DNA of 32,534 nucleotides from an uncultured Bacteroidales bacterium (GCA_902788275.1 CADAJV010000038.1:1-32534), one strand, 5' to 3'; counted from the first letter of the stretch, positions 8,122 to 15,365 are shown. A program made the numbers and translations. The notes: generated by a model from the sequence alone, not told the origin.

Positions 8122-8280
8122 TTGCGCTTATAGCTTTAGGACAATAAGCACTTATCGGAATTCTTTGGGCTTGACAATCAAGACCTCTATGCACGAAAAA
8201 AGCGTGTCCGCTCCTTATCGAACATAGAGGCCGTGAGAAGCCCACCAAAATGATAAGTGACGTCCACGCTATAAGCGCGA
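8122..8280 (-). ncRNA. Candidate rod-shaped structured RNA (6S-like layout)
   Basis: The segment folds on itself through successive perfect stems: 8124-8134 with 8268-8278 (11 bp), 8139-8142 with 8262-8265, 8149-8156 with 8252-8259 (8 bp), 8166-8172 with 8238-8244 (7 bp), 8184-8191 with 8223-8230 (8 bp), and a small apical CACG/CGTG hairpin. The stems are separated by asymmetric internal loops, as in a long RNA rod. A near-consensus promoter (TTTC, 19 nt, TAATTGTG) would start a minus transcript exactly at its edge. The layout resembles 6S RNA, but the sequence was not recognised. A leader that controls the downstream restriction operon is the main alternative; the strand is not certain. Confidence 0.45.
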
Positions 8281-8285
8281 ACAAT

Positions 8286-8316
8286 CACAATTATCGGATT
8301 TTTGGTACTTTAGAAA
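8286..8316 (-). promoter_or_regulatory. Possible promoter of the rod-like RNA
   Basis: On the minus strand TTTC (8316-8313) is followed after 19 nt by TAATTGTG (8293-8286). Each differs by one base from TTTG and TAnnTTTG. The predicted start, near 8279, coincides with the base of the long stem. Confidence 0.35.
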
Positions 8317-8339
8317 TTTCTCACGTTTCTATGTTCTCC

Positions 8340-8406
8340 TAATAACTGCTCATGTCGTTATTATTTCAATAAAGGGTTTCCGCCTCTTCGCTAAGAGCGC
8401 GGAAAC
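8340..8406. other. Two further hairpins between the restriction operon and the GH5 gene
   Basis: TAATAAC (8340-8346) pairs with GTTATTA (8357-8363). A stronger hairpin pairs GTTTCCGC (8376-8383) with GCGGAAAC (8399-8406) and CTCTT (8384-8388) with AAGAG (8393-8397), leaving one bulged C and a four-base loop. No T-run follows on either strand, so neither is a standard terminator. On the minus strand the second hairpin would begin right at the transcript start predicted from 8414-8421. Confidence 0.5.
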
Positions 8407-8413
8407 TCAAGGG

Positions 8414-8421
8414 CAAAAATA
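8414..8421 (-). promoter_or_regulatory. -7 element toward the restriction operon
   Basis: TATTTTTG on the minus strand is a full match to TAnnTTTG. It would give a structured leader of about 290 nt before the ATG at 8118. No convincing -33 element was seen. Confidence 0.35.
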
Positions 8422-8474
8422 CTAAAATATTTTAGATTCGACGGAAAAAGGACGGAGAATAGTTCCTAATATCG

Positions 8475-8482
8475 TATATTTG
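8475..8482 (+). promoter_or_regulatory. -7 element of the GH5 gene
   Basis: TATATTTG fits TAnnTTTG and places the transcript start near 8488. This favours the ATG at 8504 (leader about 15 nt) over the ATGs at 8492 and 8495. Confidence 0.55.
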
Positions 8483-8503
8483 CAGCAGAAAATGATGACT
8501 GAC

Positions 8504-9691
8504 ATGAAAAGAGTGCTGACGATTTGTATGGCGTGGCTGCTTATGGCGGCAGCGAATGGCGAGGGGCTTTCGCATCTGCGAGTGAAGGGCAACCAGCTGG
8601 TGGACAAGAGGGGGCAGAGGGTGCTGCTCCATGGCGTGATGGACACGCCTAACCCTTACTTCAACAGCTACCGCTGGGGCCACGGCTGCACGGACGAGAA
8701 GGCGGGAGACTGCATTGCTTACTTCGACAGGATTTTCACCGCTATCACCGACAGGGCGCAGGGCGCCTGCTGCAATGTGTTCAGACTGCACCTCGACCCC
8801 TGCTGGACAAACGACCCGCATCTGCAGTCGGACGGCAAGGCGCAGGGCGAGGCGGACATCTCACGATTCAGTGTGGAGAGGCTCCGCAAATATCTCGACG
8901 TGGTCTATTGGCCTATCATACGCAAGGCTCTCGACAGGGGGCTCTACGTGATAGTGCGTCCGCCGGGCGTGTGTCCGCATCATATTGAGGTTGGTGGCGA
9001 ATATCAGAGGTATCTGCTCACGGTGTGGGACGTGGTGTCGCGCCACGACTCCATACGTGCCTACAGTGGTGTGGTTTCGCTGGAGCTAGCCAACGAGCCT
9101 GTGGACGTTATCCTGGCTGGAGGTAAGAGGGACAGCACGGCACTGCGCGACTTTTTTCAGCCGGTGCTGGACAGGGTGCGCAAGAACGGCTTCAAGGGGG
9201 TGGTGTGGATTCCGGGCAGCGGATGGCAGTCGCACTATGAGGACTATGCGCGCTGTCCTATCAAAGGAAAGAATTTCGGCTTCGCCGTGCATGTCTATCC
9301 CGGATGGTACGGCGCCAGCGACGAGCACCCTGACCACGAGGCGTTCATACGCCAGTTTGGCGTGCAAGTGCCGGTGGTGAGGACGCACCCCATTATGGTG
9401 ACGGAGATAGACTGGAGTCCCGAGGTGCCGGGCAAGGGTAAAAAGAATGAATGGGGAAAGTATGTGCCTGCCAACATGGGCTCGTGGGGCACTGCCACGA
9501 CGTCGAAATGGGGGCTCGCCTTCAAGGCAGTCAAGGACTTCTACGGCAACATAGGCATGACTCTCACGAGCACCGACGACTACGTGGACATGCCTGAGTT
9601 TCTGCGTTCAGGCATAGTGCGCCCAGCCTTCGGCGCTGAGCCTGAGGCTTGCGGCAAGGCTTGCTTCGACTGGTACGGGGAAGAGAGATAA
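8504..9691 (+). CDS. Secreted glycoside hydrolase family 5-like enzyme
   Basis: A 395-residue exported enzyme that likely cuts a beta-1,4-linked polysaccharide (cellulase or mannanase type). A signal peptide covers about residues 1-20 (MKRVLTICMAWLLMAAANG). The GH5 barrel signature is present: LELANEP with the acid/base Glu198, and MVTEIDWSP with the nucleophile Glu301. An early LRVKGNQLVDKRGQRVLLHG segment is typical of strand 1 in this clan. The start at 8504 fits both the signal peptide and the -7 element; in-frame ATGs at 8492 and 8495 and a TTG at 8480 are alternatives. It stands alone, divergent from the restriction operon and followed by repeats. No SusC/D pair or other carbohydrate gene is next to it. 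Substrate cannot be read from sequence. Confidence 0.85.
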   Translation: MKRVLTICMAWLLMAAANGEGLSHLRVKGNQLVDKRGQRVLLHGVMDTPNPYFNSYRWGHGCTDEKAGDCIAYFDRIFTAITDRAQGACCNVFRLHLDPCWTNDPHLQSDGKAQGEADISRFSVERLRKYLDVVYWPIIRKALDRGLYVIVRPPGVCPHHIEVGGEYQRYLLTVWDVVSRHDSIRAYSGVVSLELANEPVDVILAGGKRDSTALRDFFQPVLDRVRKNGFKGVVWIPGSGWQSHYEDYARCPIKGKNFGFAVHVYPGWYGASDEHPDHEAFIRQFGVQVPVVRTHPIMVTEIDWSPEVPGKGKKNEWGKYVPANMGSWGTATTSKWGLAFKAVKDFYGNIGMTLTSTDDYVDMPEFLRSGIVRPAFGAEPEACGKACFDWYGEER

Positions 9692-9701
9692 ACGTTATTA
9701 G

Positions 9702-9726
9702 TTGATAATTGATAATTGATAATTGA
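9702..9726. repeat. Heptamer array TTGATAA, three units plus a part
   Basis: TTGATAA repeats at 9702, 9709 and 9716, then TTGAGG. It begins 11 bp after the GH5 stop codon. The same ATTGATAATTGAGG word occurs inside the peptidase gene at 31087-31100. Confidence 0.85.
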
Positions 9727-9747
9727 GGATTAAAAACGAAAACGATA

Positions 9748-10070
9748 ACGAAAACTTTTTTGAACACGAATAACACGAATTAGACGAATCTGACGAAAAC
9801 GATAATTGTTTAACCACGGATTATTCGGATTGAACGGATAAGTATAAAGGGACGAAAATATTTGAGGTTTGAGATTTGAGATTTATTTGCGAGGTCCCGA
9901 TTGAGGATTAAAAACAAACACGAAAATCCGTGAGATCCGTGAGATCTGTGTGTTTTTTTTTAACCACGGATTATTCGGATTGAACGGATGATTATAAATT
10001 CTCTAATTCTTGACAGAAAAAAATTGTGAAATAGTAAATTGTCCAATCATCAAATTAAAATGGCTTTGCG
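9748..10070. repeat. Right arm of the long inverted repeat (pairs with 112-381)
   Basis: The reverse complement follows 112-381 almost word for word: the CAAAGCC/TTTGAC part, AAGAATTAGAGAATT, two ATCCGTTCAATC..CCGTGGTTAAA units, TCACGGAT words, and TCGTGTTATTCGTGTTC. An extra segment around 9860-9925 contains the heptamer-like run TTTGAGGTTTGAGATTTGAG. Together with 9692-9747, this explains the whole gap between the GH5 gene and nrdG; no gene is visible. Confidence 0.8.
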
Positions 10071-10078
10071 AAATAATA

Positions 10079-10107
10079 GGAAGCTCACGCTTTGTGGCGT
10101 GAGCTCC
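10079..10107 (-). terminator. Intrinsic terminator of nrdG
   Basis: AGCTCACGC (10082-10090) pairs perfectly with GCGTGAGCT (10097-10105) over a six-base loop. On the minus strand the stem is followed by TATTATTT. It lies 4 bp beyond the nrdG stop codon. Confidence 0.75.
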
Positions 10108-10110
10108 TTG

Positions 10111-10575
10111 TTATTTCTTCCAGAATCGGCTGGTGATGTCTTCAAAGGTGCCGTCGGGCTGCTTCTTGTAGAGCCGCTGGTTGGTGGTGGGTTGCTTCAG
10201 TGGGCCGAGGTGGCGTATGAAGGGGCCTACCTTGATATAGTCGAAGTCGGCCTTGTTGACGATGGATGGTATGCGCAATCGGCCGCTATACCATGCTACG
10301 CGGTACTTGGGGTGGGCCTGATGGATATATACTGCGAGTTCGTTGACGGCCTGGGGCTCTGCGTCACCGCCCATGAAGGCTATGCAGGTGATGTCGGTGC
10401 CGTACTGCTTGACAAAGCTGTCGATGGCGGCAGTGTCAAGCGGCGTGCCGCTGTCCTCCCACAGGTATTGGCTGTGGCATCCCGGACAGCGGCACGGGCA
10501 GTTGGAGATGTTGACGGCCAGGGTTACCTCGTCGGGTATCTCCTGAAAAACGATCCCTGAGTTTACAAACTTCAT
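10111..10575 (-). CDS. nrdG: Anaerobic ribonucleotide reductase activating protein (radical SAM)
   Basis: The 154-residue enzyme uses S-adenosylmethionine and a 4Fe-4S cluster to create the glycyl radical on NrdD, switching on oxygen-free deoxynucleotide synthesis. The radical-SAM motif CxxxCxxC is C26, C30 and C33, with an extra C28 between them. MGGDAEP matches the SAM-contacting GGDP-like region. Length fits the family (E. coli NrdG is 154). The gene lies downstream of nrdD on the same strand, but a four-helix-bundle gene and a heptamer array now separate them; the array starts 2 nt before its ATG. A terminator follows. How the array affects its expression is not known. Confidence 0.95.
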   Translation of the reverse strand: MKFVNSGIVFQEIPDEVTLAVNISNCPCRCPGCHSQYLWEDSGTPLDTAAIDSFVKQYGTDITCIAFMGGDAEPQAVNELAVYIHQAHPKYRVAWYSGRLRIPSIVNKADFDYIKVGPFIRHLGPLKQPTTNQRLYKKQPDGTFEDITSRFWKK

Positions 10576-10577
10576 CA

Positions 10578-10700
10578 GAGTTAGGAGTTAGGAGTTAGGA
10601 GTTAGGAGTTAGGAGTTAGGAGTTAGGAGTTAGGAGTTAGGAGTTAGGAGTTAGGAGTTAGGAGTTAGGAGTTAGGTAGGAGTTAGGAGTTAGGAGTTAG
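10578..10700. repeat. Heptamer array GAGTTAG, 17 units
   Basis: Fourteen perfect GAGTTAG units run from 10578 to 10675. They are followed by a GTAG fragment (10676-10679) and three more units to 10700. The array fills the gap between nrdG and the four-helix-bundle gene and supplies that gene's last codons and stop. Such a perfect array should vary in copy number by slippage. Confidence 0.97.
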
Positions 10701-11057
10701 GGATTGCTTTGATGTTTTTGTTATGGACATAAATATTTTTTTCAATTCTTCGCAATCTGAGAAGATGGAGTTGAATTGCTCTTGTGATAGATGTCCGGCT
10801 CTGTGTAGCACTTCAAGCCAATACATGGTTTCTGCTGTTTCTTTGAGAGAAATGTAAATCTTGGACAAGAAATCTTTCTTGCTTATGCCGTATTGTGCTT
10901 CAGCCAAGTTTGCTCCTATGCTTGTGCCACTTCTAAGGATTTGTTTGGAGATAATGTGTTCCTTTTTCTCCTCATTAAGAAAAGAATATAGCTTGGTAAT
11001 CTTAATAGAGAAGTCAAGTGATTTGTTGTAAATGAATGCTTTGAAATCTTCTATCAT
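10683..11057 (-). CDS. Four-helix-bundle protein (23S intervening-sequence / Avd-like family)
   Basis: A 124-residue protein of the TIGR02436-type family. The signature runs from DFKAFIYNKSLDFSIKITK through ILRSGTSIGANLAEA and KKDFLSKIYISLKETAETMYWLEVL. Relatives are encoded in intervening sequences of 23S rRNA in some spirochaetes and resemble the Avd accessory proteins of diversity-generating retroelements. No reverse transcriptase or variable repeat is present here. The molecular function of the stand-alone family is unknown. The last residues (SLTPNS) and stop come from the neighbouring GAGTTAG array. The gene interrupts nrdD-nrdG and is more AT-rich than either, which suggests insertion. 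Confidence 0.9.
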   Translation of the reverse strand: MIEDFKAFIYNKSLDFSIKITKLYSFLNEEKKEHIISKQILRSGTSIGANLAEAQYGISKKDFLSKIYISLKETAETMYWLEVLHRAGHLSQEQFNSIFSDCEELKKIFMSITKTSKQSLTPNS

Positions 11058-11080
11058 GGTTTTAGCTTCTGTCCTTAAAT

Positions 11081-11114
11081 TAACTCCTCACTCCTCACTC
11101 CTCACTCCTCACTC
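11081..11114. repeat. Heptamer array TCACTCC, inverted relative to 10578-10700
   Basis: One TAACTCC unit (11081-11087) and three TCACTCC units are followed by a partial unit. On the minus strand this reads GGAGTGA..GGAGTTA, a one-base variant of the GGAGTTA heptamer found on the plus strand at 10578-10700. It begins at the stop codon of nrdD (TAG, 11116-11114) and ends 23 bp upstream of the four-helix-bundle start. Confidence 0.9.
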
Positions 11115-13210
11115 TAATTGGCTTTGGCGTAGTAGCGGCGTGCGGCCTCTTCCTGACGGGGCTGCGAGAAATTGCTGACACGCTTGAGGTAGCCGATGAT
11201 GCGGGTCATGTAGTCCACATTCTTGCTGTGGCACTTGGGGCACTCCTTGAGGTAGCGCTTGTCGATATGGCCGCAGTCGTTGCAGACGGTGTTGGGGATG
11301 TTGAAGGTGAAATAGTTGCAGCCTTCCTTGGCGGCTACCTTGAGCAGCTGTGCGTACTGCTGCTTGCTGAGGTGCTCCTCGAGGTTCATGTGGAGGGCAG
11401 AGCCGCCGGTGAGGTGCTCAATGTAGGGGGCGCCGTGGAGCTTGAACTTGTCGATGATGGAGAGGCTGTCGTCTTCCACTACGTAGAAATAGCTGTTGTA
11501 GCAGTCGCGGGGCACGAAGTAGCCGTCCTCACGGTCCCACTTGGCATGCTTGACACCTACGTTCTCGGCGGGTATCATCTCGCAGTTGAACATCACGTCC
11601 TTGGTGCGGTACTGCTTGTTGTACTTCTCGATGAGGCCGAGGATGCCCTGAACGAATTTTTTATACTCTTCGTTGGGGGTGATGCGCAGACCCATGAACT
11701 CGGCTGCCTCTACGAGACCGTTGATGCCGATGGTGAGGTACTGGCGGGCGATGTTGATGTAGCCGGCATCAAAGAGGGGCAGCATGCCTGCCTTCTGCAG
11801 CTCCTTGAGGTTTTCGTTGTAGGCGAGCTGCACCTTATGGCAGAGGTCGATGATGCCGCCGAGGTACTCGAGGTAGTCGAGCTTATGGTTGACGGCATAC
11901 TGGATGCAGCGGTTGAGGTTGATGGTGAGCACTGACTTGGAGCCTGTGCTGACGCCGCCGGCACCGAGGGTGTAGCTGAAGCCATTGTCGGTAATCTCGT
12001 TGCGCAGACGGCAGCAGCTGGACAGCGAGTCGGCATTGTCGCTCATGTAGGTAAAGAATGAGTGGCCCTCGGAGTACATCTCGGCAGTGAAGTCGCCCCA
12101 TTCCTGGTCGAGGCAGTTGCCCTCCTTGTCGGTGAGCAGGGCCATGGTCTCAACGGGGAAGGTGAGCATGGTCTTGGTGCGCTCCTTGTTGAACCACTTC
12201 ATAAAGCGTTTCTGCAGCCAGCTGAGGCCTGCCCAGTCGGGCTTGGAGCCGTCGGGGAAATAGAAGTCGCCGAAGATAGACTCGAAGTAGTAGCGGTCAT
12301 AGTATGCCACGTTCCAGAAGACGGCCTGGTAGTTGCGCGCGCCGGTGGGCTGGTTGAGGGTGTAGACAATCTGCTCGAAGTAGTCGGTGATGACCTTGTC
12401 GAGGGTGCGATGCTTGAGGCTCAGGTCTGCCTGCTGGTCAACACGGGTGTAGTAGTCAAGGCCGTACTCCTTGCCCAGGAAGTAGTTCATATACATCAGG
12501 AACTCGGGGGTGGCGCAGGCACCGCTGAGCATGGAGCTGACCATGAACACCATGTTGACGAAACCTCCGCAGAAGGACTTGAGGTTGGTTGGTGCGGTAG
12601 AGTTGCCACCGATGGACTTGGTGCCGTCGATGAGCCAGGGGTACATGGTGATGCTGGCGCAATAGTTGGCCAGGGATGTCTCATCGTTCTTATATATAAA
12701 GTGGTGGGTGAGTTTGTCGATATACTCATCGGCCAACTGCTTGCCATACATTTTCTTGATGCGGTCGGTGAGGAGGCGGCGGTTGAGGCGGATGAAGTTT
12801 GACTTGGGCAGTTCGCCGATGAGGGTGGCTATGTTCTTGTGTTCCACATTGGCGTTGGCATCGTACTTGGAGCCTGTGGCGGCATTGACGGAATCGCAAT
12901 ACTCGGAGAGGAACTGCAGCTTCTGGAGTGTCTCGCGGTCCTCGGAGTGCTGCTGGCGATAGAGGATGAAAGATTTGGCCACTCGGTAGTATCCCTCGCG
13001 CATCAGGGCTTCCTCTACCTGATTCTGGATGTCCTCAACCTTGATGTCGTTGCGGATGTCGAGATGGTTGATGATCTTGGAGATGGTGCCGAGGTCGGCA
13101 GGCTCCTCTACGCTGTCGAAGGCTTTGATGATGGCGTTCATAATCTTGTCCAGGGAGAAACTGTCCTTGGAGCCATCGCGCTTAGTGATAGTGAAGTTTT
13201 TTATTTCCAT
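11114..13210 (-). CDS. nrdD: Anaerobic ribonucleoside-triphosphate reductase
   Basis: Class III reductase that turns ribonucleoside triphosphates into deoxy forms using a glycyl radical made by NrdG. The 698 residues begin with an ATP-cone (about 1-90: ITKRDGSKDSFSLDKI) that senses ATP/dATP, followed by the ten-stranded barrel. Near the C-terminus a zinc site (CNDC and CPKC) is followed by RIIGYL with the radical Gly673. E. coli NrdD is 712 residues. The upstream region holds a good -33/-7 promoter and about 140 nt of hairpin-rich leader. The stop codon runs directly into a heptamer array, so the nrdDG unit appears to have been split by an insertion. Confidence 0.97.
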   Translation of the reverse strand: MEIKNFTITKRDGSKDSFSLDKIMNAIIKAFDSVEEPADLGTISKIINHLDIRNDIKVEDIQNQVEEALMREGYYRVAKSFILYRQQHSEDRETLQKLQFLSEYCDSVNAATGSKYDANANVEHKNIATLIGELPKSNFIRLNRRLLTDRIKKMYGKQLADEYIDKLTHHFIYKNDETSLANYCASITMYPWLIDGTKSIGGNSTAPTNLKSFCGGFVNMVFMVSSMLSGACATPEFLMYMNYFLGKEYGLDYYTRVDQQADLSLKHRTLDKVITDYFEQIVYTLNQPTGARNYQAVFWNVAYYDRYYFESIFGDFYFPDGSKPDWAGLSWLQKRFMKWFNKERTKTMLTFPVETMALLTDKEGNCLDQEWGDFTAEMYSEGHSFFTYMSDNADSLSSCCRLRNEITDNGFSYTLGAGGVSTGSKSVLTINLNRCIQYAVNHKLDYLEYLGGIIDLCHKVQLAYNENLKELQKAGMLPLFDAGYINIARQYLTIGINGLVEAAEFMGLRITPNEEYKKFVQGILGLIEKYNKQYRTKDVMFNCEMIPAENVGVKHAKWDREDGYFVPRDCYNSYFYVVEDDSLSIIDKFKLHGAPYIEHLTGGSALHMNLEEHLSKQQYAQLLKVAAKEGCNYFTFNIPNTVCNDCGHIDKRYLKECPKCHSKNVDYMTRIIGYLKRVSNFSQPRQEEAARRYYAKAN

Positions 13211-13284
13211 TTGTATTTGTTATTTATTTGATTTTGTTTCGTATGGTGGAAAAAGGGAATGTGTGGTTGTTTCTTCTTGCTGGA

Positions 13285-13349
13285 AGTTTTCCTGTTTTGG
13301 GAAACTTTTTTCCGCGGTTGCTGAAAAAAGTTTTCCGTTTTGGAAAACT
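13285..13349 (-). promoter_or_regulatory. Hairpin-rich leader of nrdD
   Basis: Three overlapping inverted repeats lie between the promoter and the start codon: AGTTTTCC at 13285-13292 with GGGAAACT at 13299-13306; an 11-bp stem 13302-13312 with 13323-13333; and AGTTTTCC at 13329-13336 with GGAAAACT at 13342-13349 (perfect, 5-nt loop). The middle stem shares bases with both outer ones, so alternative folds are possible. The rest of 13211-13360 shows no gene. It may be an attenuator-like leader or operator sites for a dimeric regulator. Confidence 0.55.
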
Positions 13350-13360
13350 AAAACTGGTTA

Positions 13361-13390
13361 CAAAGGTAATGAATTTTCTAAATACGCCAA
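13361..13390 (-). promoter_or_regulatory. Promoter of nrdD
   Basis: On the minus strand TTG (13390-13388) is followed after 19 nt by TACCTTTG (13368-13361), a full match to the -7 consensus. The predicted start is near 13354, giving a leader of about 144 nt. Confidence 0.6.
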
Positions 13391-13580
13391 CATTTTTTCT
13401 GCGACTTTTTTTAAAACTTTTTTTAATGTACAATCCATACCCTTTCGCCTGAGTCCGATAGTTATTGCTTTTCGGCATGTTGATGATGGGCGATATTTAG
13501 TTTCATGTGAGTTGCGATGGGGATGATACTTTGATGATTTGCAAAATGTTTGTTATGTTTGTGATTTCTTTGAATGTTTT

Positions 13581-13614
13581 TTTGACAGTTTTCAGAAAAT
13601 ATGTTGTAACTTTG
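13581..13614 (+). promoter_or_regulatory. Promoter of the aldo/keto reductase gene
   Basis: TTTG at 13581-13584 and TAACTTTG at 13607-13614 are 22 nt apart. The predicted start near 13621 leaves a leader of about 17 nt before the ATG at 13638. Confidence 0.55.
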
Positions 13615-13637
13615 CGGATACGAAAAGCGAGAACGAT

Positions 13638-14786
13638 ATGATATACCGCAGGTTGGGACGCACTGGGTTGCAGGTGAGCGTGATTGCGCTGGGCTGTGAG
13701 GGCTTCATAGGAAAGAATGAGGCTGAGGTGCTGAAGGATATGGATTTTGCGATTAGCGAAGGTGTGAACTTTGTAGATATGTACACGTCGAACCCTGATG
13801 TGCGCCGCAATATTGGCACTGCGCTGAGGGGAAGGCGTGAGCAGTTTGTGATACAGGGTCACCTGTGCACTACATGGGAGAACGATCAGTACCTACGCAC
13901 GCGCGATATAAATAAGGTGGTGCCGGCATTTGATGAACTGATGGAGCAGATGAAGACAGACTATATGGACATTGGCATGATTCACTATGTGGATGCGATG
14001 GATGACTATGAGGCTGTTATGCAAGGGCCCGTGATGGAGTTTGTCAAACAACTGAAGGTTGAGGGCCGTATTCATTATATTGGAATGAGTTCGCATAACC
14101 CCAAGGTAGCCATTCGTGCTGCGGAGAGCGGACTGATTGATGTGCTGATGTTTAGTGTAAATCCTGCCTATGACCTGCAACCAGCTAACGAAGATGTAAA
14201 TGTCTTCTGGGATGAGAATGCATGGAAACAGACTCTGAATAACATTGACCCTGATCGTGAGCATCTATACTCGCTGTGTGAACAGTTGGGAGTGGGCCTG
14301 GACGTGATGAAACCCTACGGTGGCGGCGACCTGCTGAGCGAGGAGCGTTCACCATTTGGCAAAGCCCTAAGCCCTGTGCAGTGTATTGACTATGCACTGA
14401 GCCGGCCGGGAGTGCAGAGCGTGATGGTTGGCGTGCATTGTCAGGACGAGCTGAAGCAGGCATTGGCCTGGCTTACAGCTACTGACGAGGAACGCGATTA
14501 TACTGAGGCCATGCGTGGAGTGACGCGTTATTCATGGAAAGGTCATTGTATGTATTGTGGTCACTGTGCTCCGTGCAGTGTTGGAATAGACATTGCCAGC
14601 GTAAATAAATTTTATAACCTTTGTGAAGCTCAGGGCACAATACCAGAGACAGTGCGCGATCACTATGGGCTGCTTAAGCATCATGCCAGTGAGTGCATAC
14701 AATGTGGACTATGTGAGGAGCGTTGCCCGTTTGGAGTGAACATCATTGAGAGTATGGGCTGCGCCGCTGAGAAATTTGGCTATTAA
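13638..14786 (+). CDS. Aldo/keto reductase with C-terminal 4Fe-4S sites
   Basis: A 382-residue oxidoreductase. The N-terminal part (about 1-280) is an aldo/keto-reductase barrel: RRLGRTGLQVSVIALGC at the start, IHYVDAMDD and GRIHYIGMSSHNP in the middle. The last 85 residues carry two cysteine clusters, CMYCGHCAPC and CIQCGLCEERCP, of ferredoxin type. Electrons may therefore pass between iron-sulfur clusters and a nicotinamide or other cofactor. The usual catalytic tetrad Tyr is replaced by a DMYTSNPD segment, so the chemistry may differ from classical members. The start at 13638 fits the promoter; an upstream in-frame ATG at 13539 would begin before it. The next gene follows closely. Substrate is unknown. 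Confidence 0.88.
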   Translation: MIYRRLGRTGLQVSVIALGCEGFIGKNEAEVLKDMDFAISEGVNFVDMYTSNPDVRRNIGTALRGRREQFVIQGHLCTTWENDQYLRTRDINKVVPAFDELMEQMKTDYMDIGMIHYVDAMDDYEAVMQGPVMEFVKQLKVEGRIHYIGMSSHNPKVAIRAAESGLIDVLMFSVNPAYDLQPANEDVNVFWDENAWKQTLNNIDPDREHLYSLCEQLGVGLDVMKPYGGGDLLSEERSPFGKALSPVQCIDYALSRPGVQSVMVGVHCQDELKQALAWLTATDEERDYTEAMRGVTRYSWKGHCMYCGHCAPCSVGIDIASVNKFYNLCEAQGTIPETVRDHYGLLKHHASECIQCGLCEERCPFGVNIIESMGCAAEKFGY

Positions 14787-14806
14787 CAATGAATTTTTTT
14801 ATAATT

Positions 14807-15316
14807 ATGGAGAAGAGAGTTAGACTATATGCGTATGATTACAACGAGGTTAGGACATACCTGTGGGCCGCGCTGTTCGTGGTCTGCAATATGGCGTTGC
14901 CTCAGGTGGCTCACCTTGTTCCGCAGGGCGGTATCATCTTTGCGCCATTGTCATTGGTTATTCTTGTGGGCGCCTGCAAGTTGGGATGGAAGACAGCTCT
15001 GTTGGCTGCCGTGGTTTCCCCACTGGTAAACAATATTATATTTGGTATGCCTGCATGGGATGTGCTACCCATCATGGCTGTGAAACTGGCTGTATTGGCC
15101 ATAGCTGCCGGGCTGGCTGTTCAACGCATGCAAGATGTTACGCTGTGGCTACTCTGTAGCGTTGTGCTGATAAGCGAAATGCTGGGTGGACTGGCCGAGT
15201 TGGCGTTTACCGGTGGACTGGCTGCCACGATTGCCGACTTCACCATCGGTTGGCCGGGACTGTTGTTACAGGTTGTCGGCGGTTATCTTATCGTTAACCG
15301 CATCTGGAAGTGGTAA
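14807..15316 (+). CDS. ECF transporter S-component-like membrane protein
   Basis: About 169 residues forming five or six hydrophobic helices (WAALFVVCNMALPQVAHLV, IIFAPLSLVILVGACKLGW, LLAAVVSPLVNNIIFGMP, MAVKLAVLAIAAGLAV, LWLLCSVVLISEMLGG, LLLQVVGGYLIV). The pattern, including a conserved P-L-x-N-N segment, matches vitamin-binding S components of energy-coupling factor transporters. These work with a separate EcfT and ATPases, which are not in this window. The gene follows the aldo/keto reductase on the same strand and may be co-transcribed. The ATG at 14807 has an AT-rich leader; the ATG at 14789, 2 nt after the previous stop, is an alternative. The ligand cannot be told. Confidence 0.7.
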   Translation: MEKRVRLYAYDYNEVRTYLWAALFVVCNMALPQVAHLVPQGGIIFAPLSLVILVGACKLGWKTALLAAVVSPLVNNIIFGMPAWDVLPIMAVKLAVLAIAAGLAVQRMQDVTLWLLCSVVLISEMLGGLAELAFTGGLAATIADFTIGWPGLLLQVVGGYLIVNRIWKW

Positions 15317-15358
15317 AAAAAGGGAAATTGTTACCCGTACTAATTTTAAGGCTTTCCC
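15315..15358 (-). terminator. Possible terminator of the seven-gene operon
   Basis: On the minus strand GGGAAA (15358-15353) pairs with TTTCCC (15327-15322), followed by seven T (15321-15315). The loop of 25 nt is long, so the call is weak. The ECF gene ends convergently at 15316. Confidence 0.35.
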
Positions 15359-15365
15359 CTGGCTG

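Noticed and set aside
8066-8284. A 72-codon minus-strand frame across the rod-like inverted repeat
   Set aside because: It overlaps the start of the small methylase gene in another frame and crosses the stem structure; no family resemblance.
10578-10700. A CRISPR or origin iteron array
   Set aside because: The units are perfect 7-mers without spacers, and no replication gene or DnaA-like box was seen nearby.
10683-11057. A diversity-generating retroelement with the four-helix-bundle protein as Avd
   Set aside because: There is no reverse transcriptase, template repeat or variable repeat in the window.
12062-12802. A 246-codon frame antisense to nrdD
   Set aside because: It is an antisense shadow of a clearly conserved gene, rich in Val/Glu/Gly by codon mirror, with no start context.
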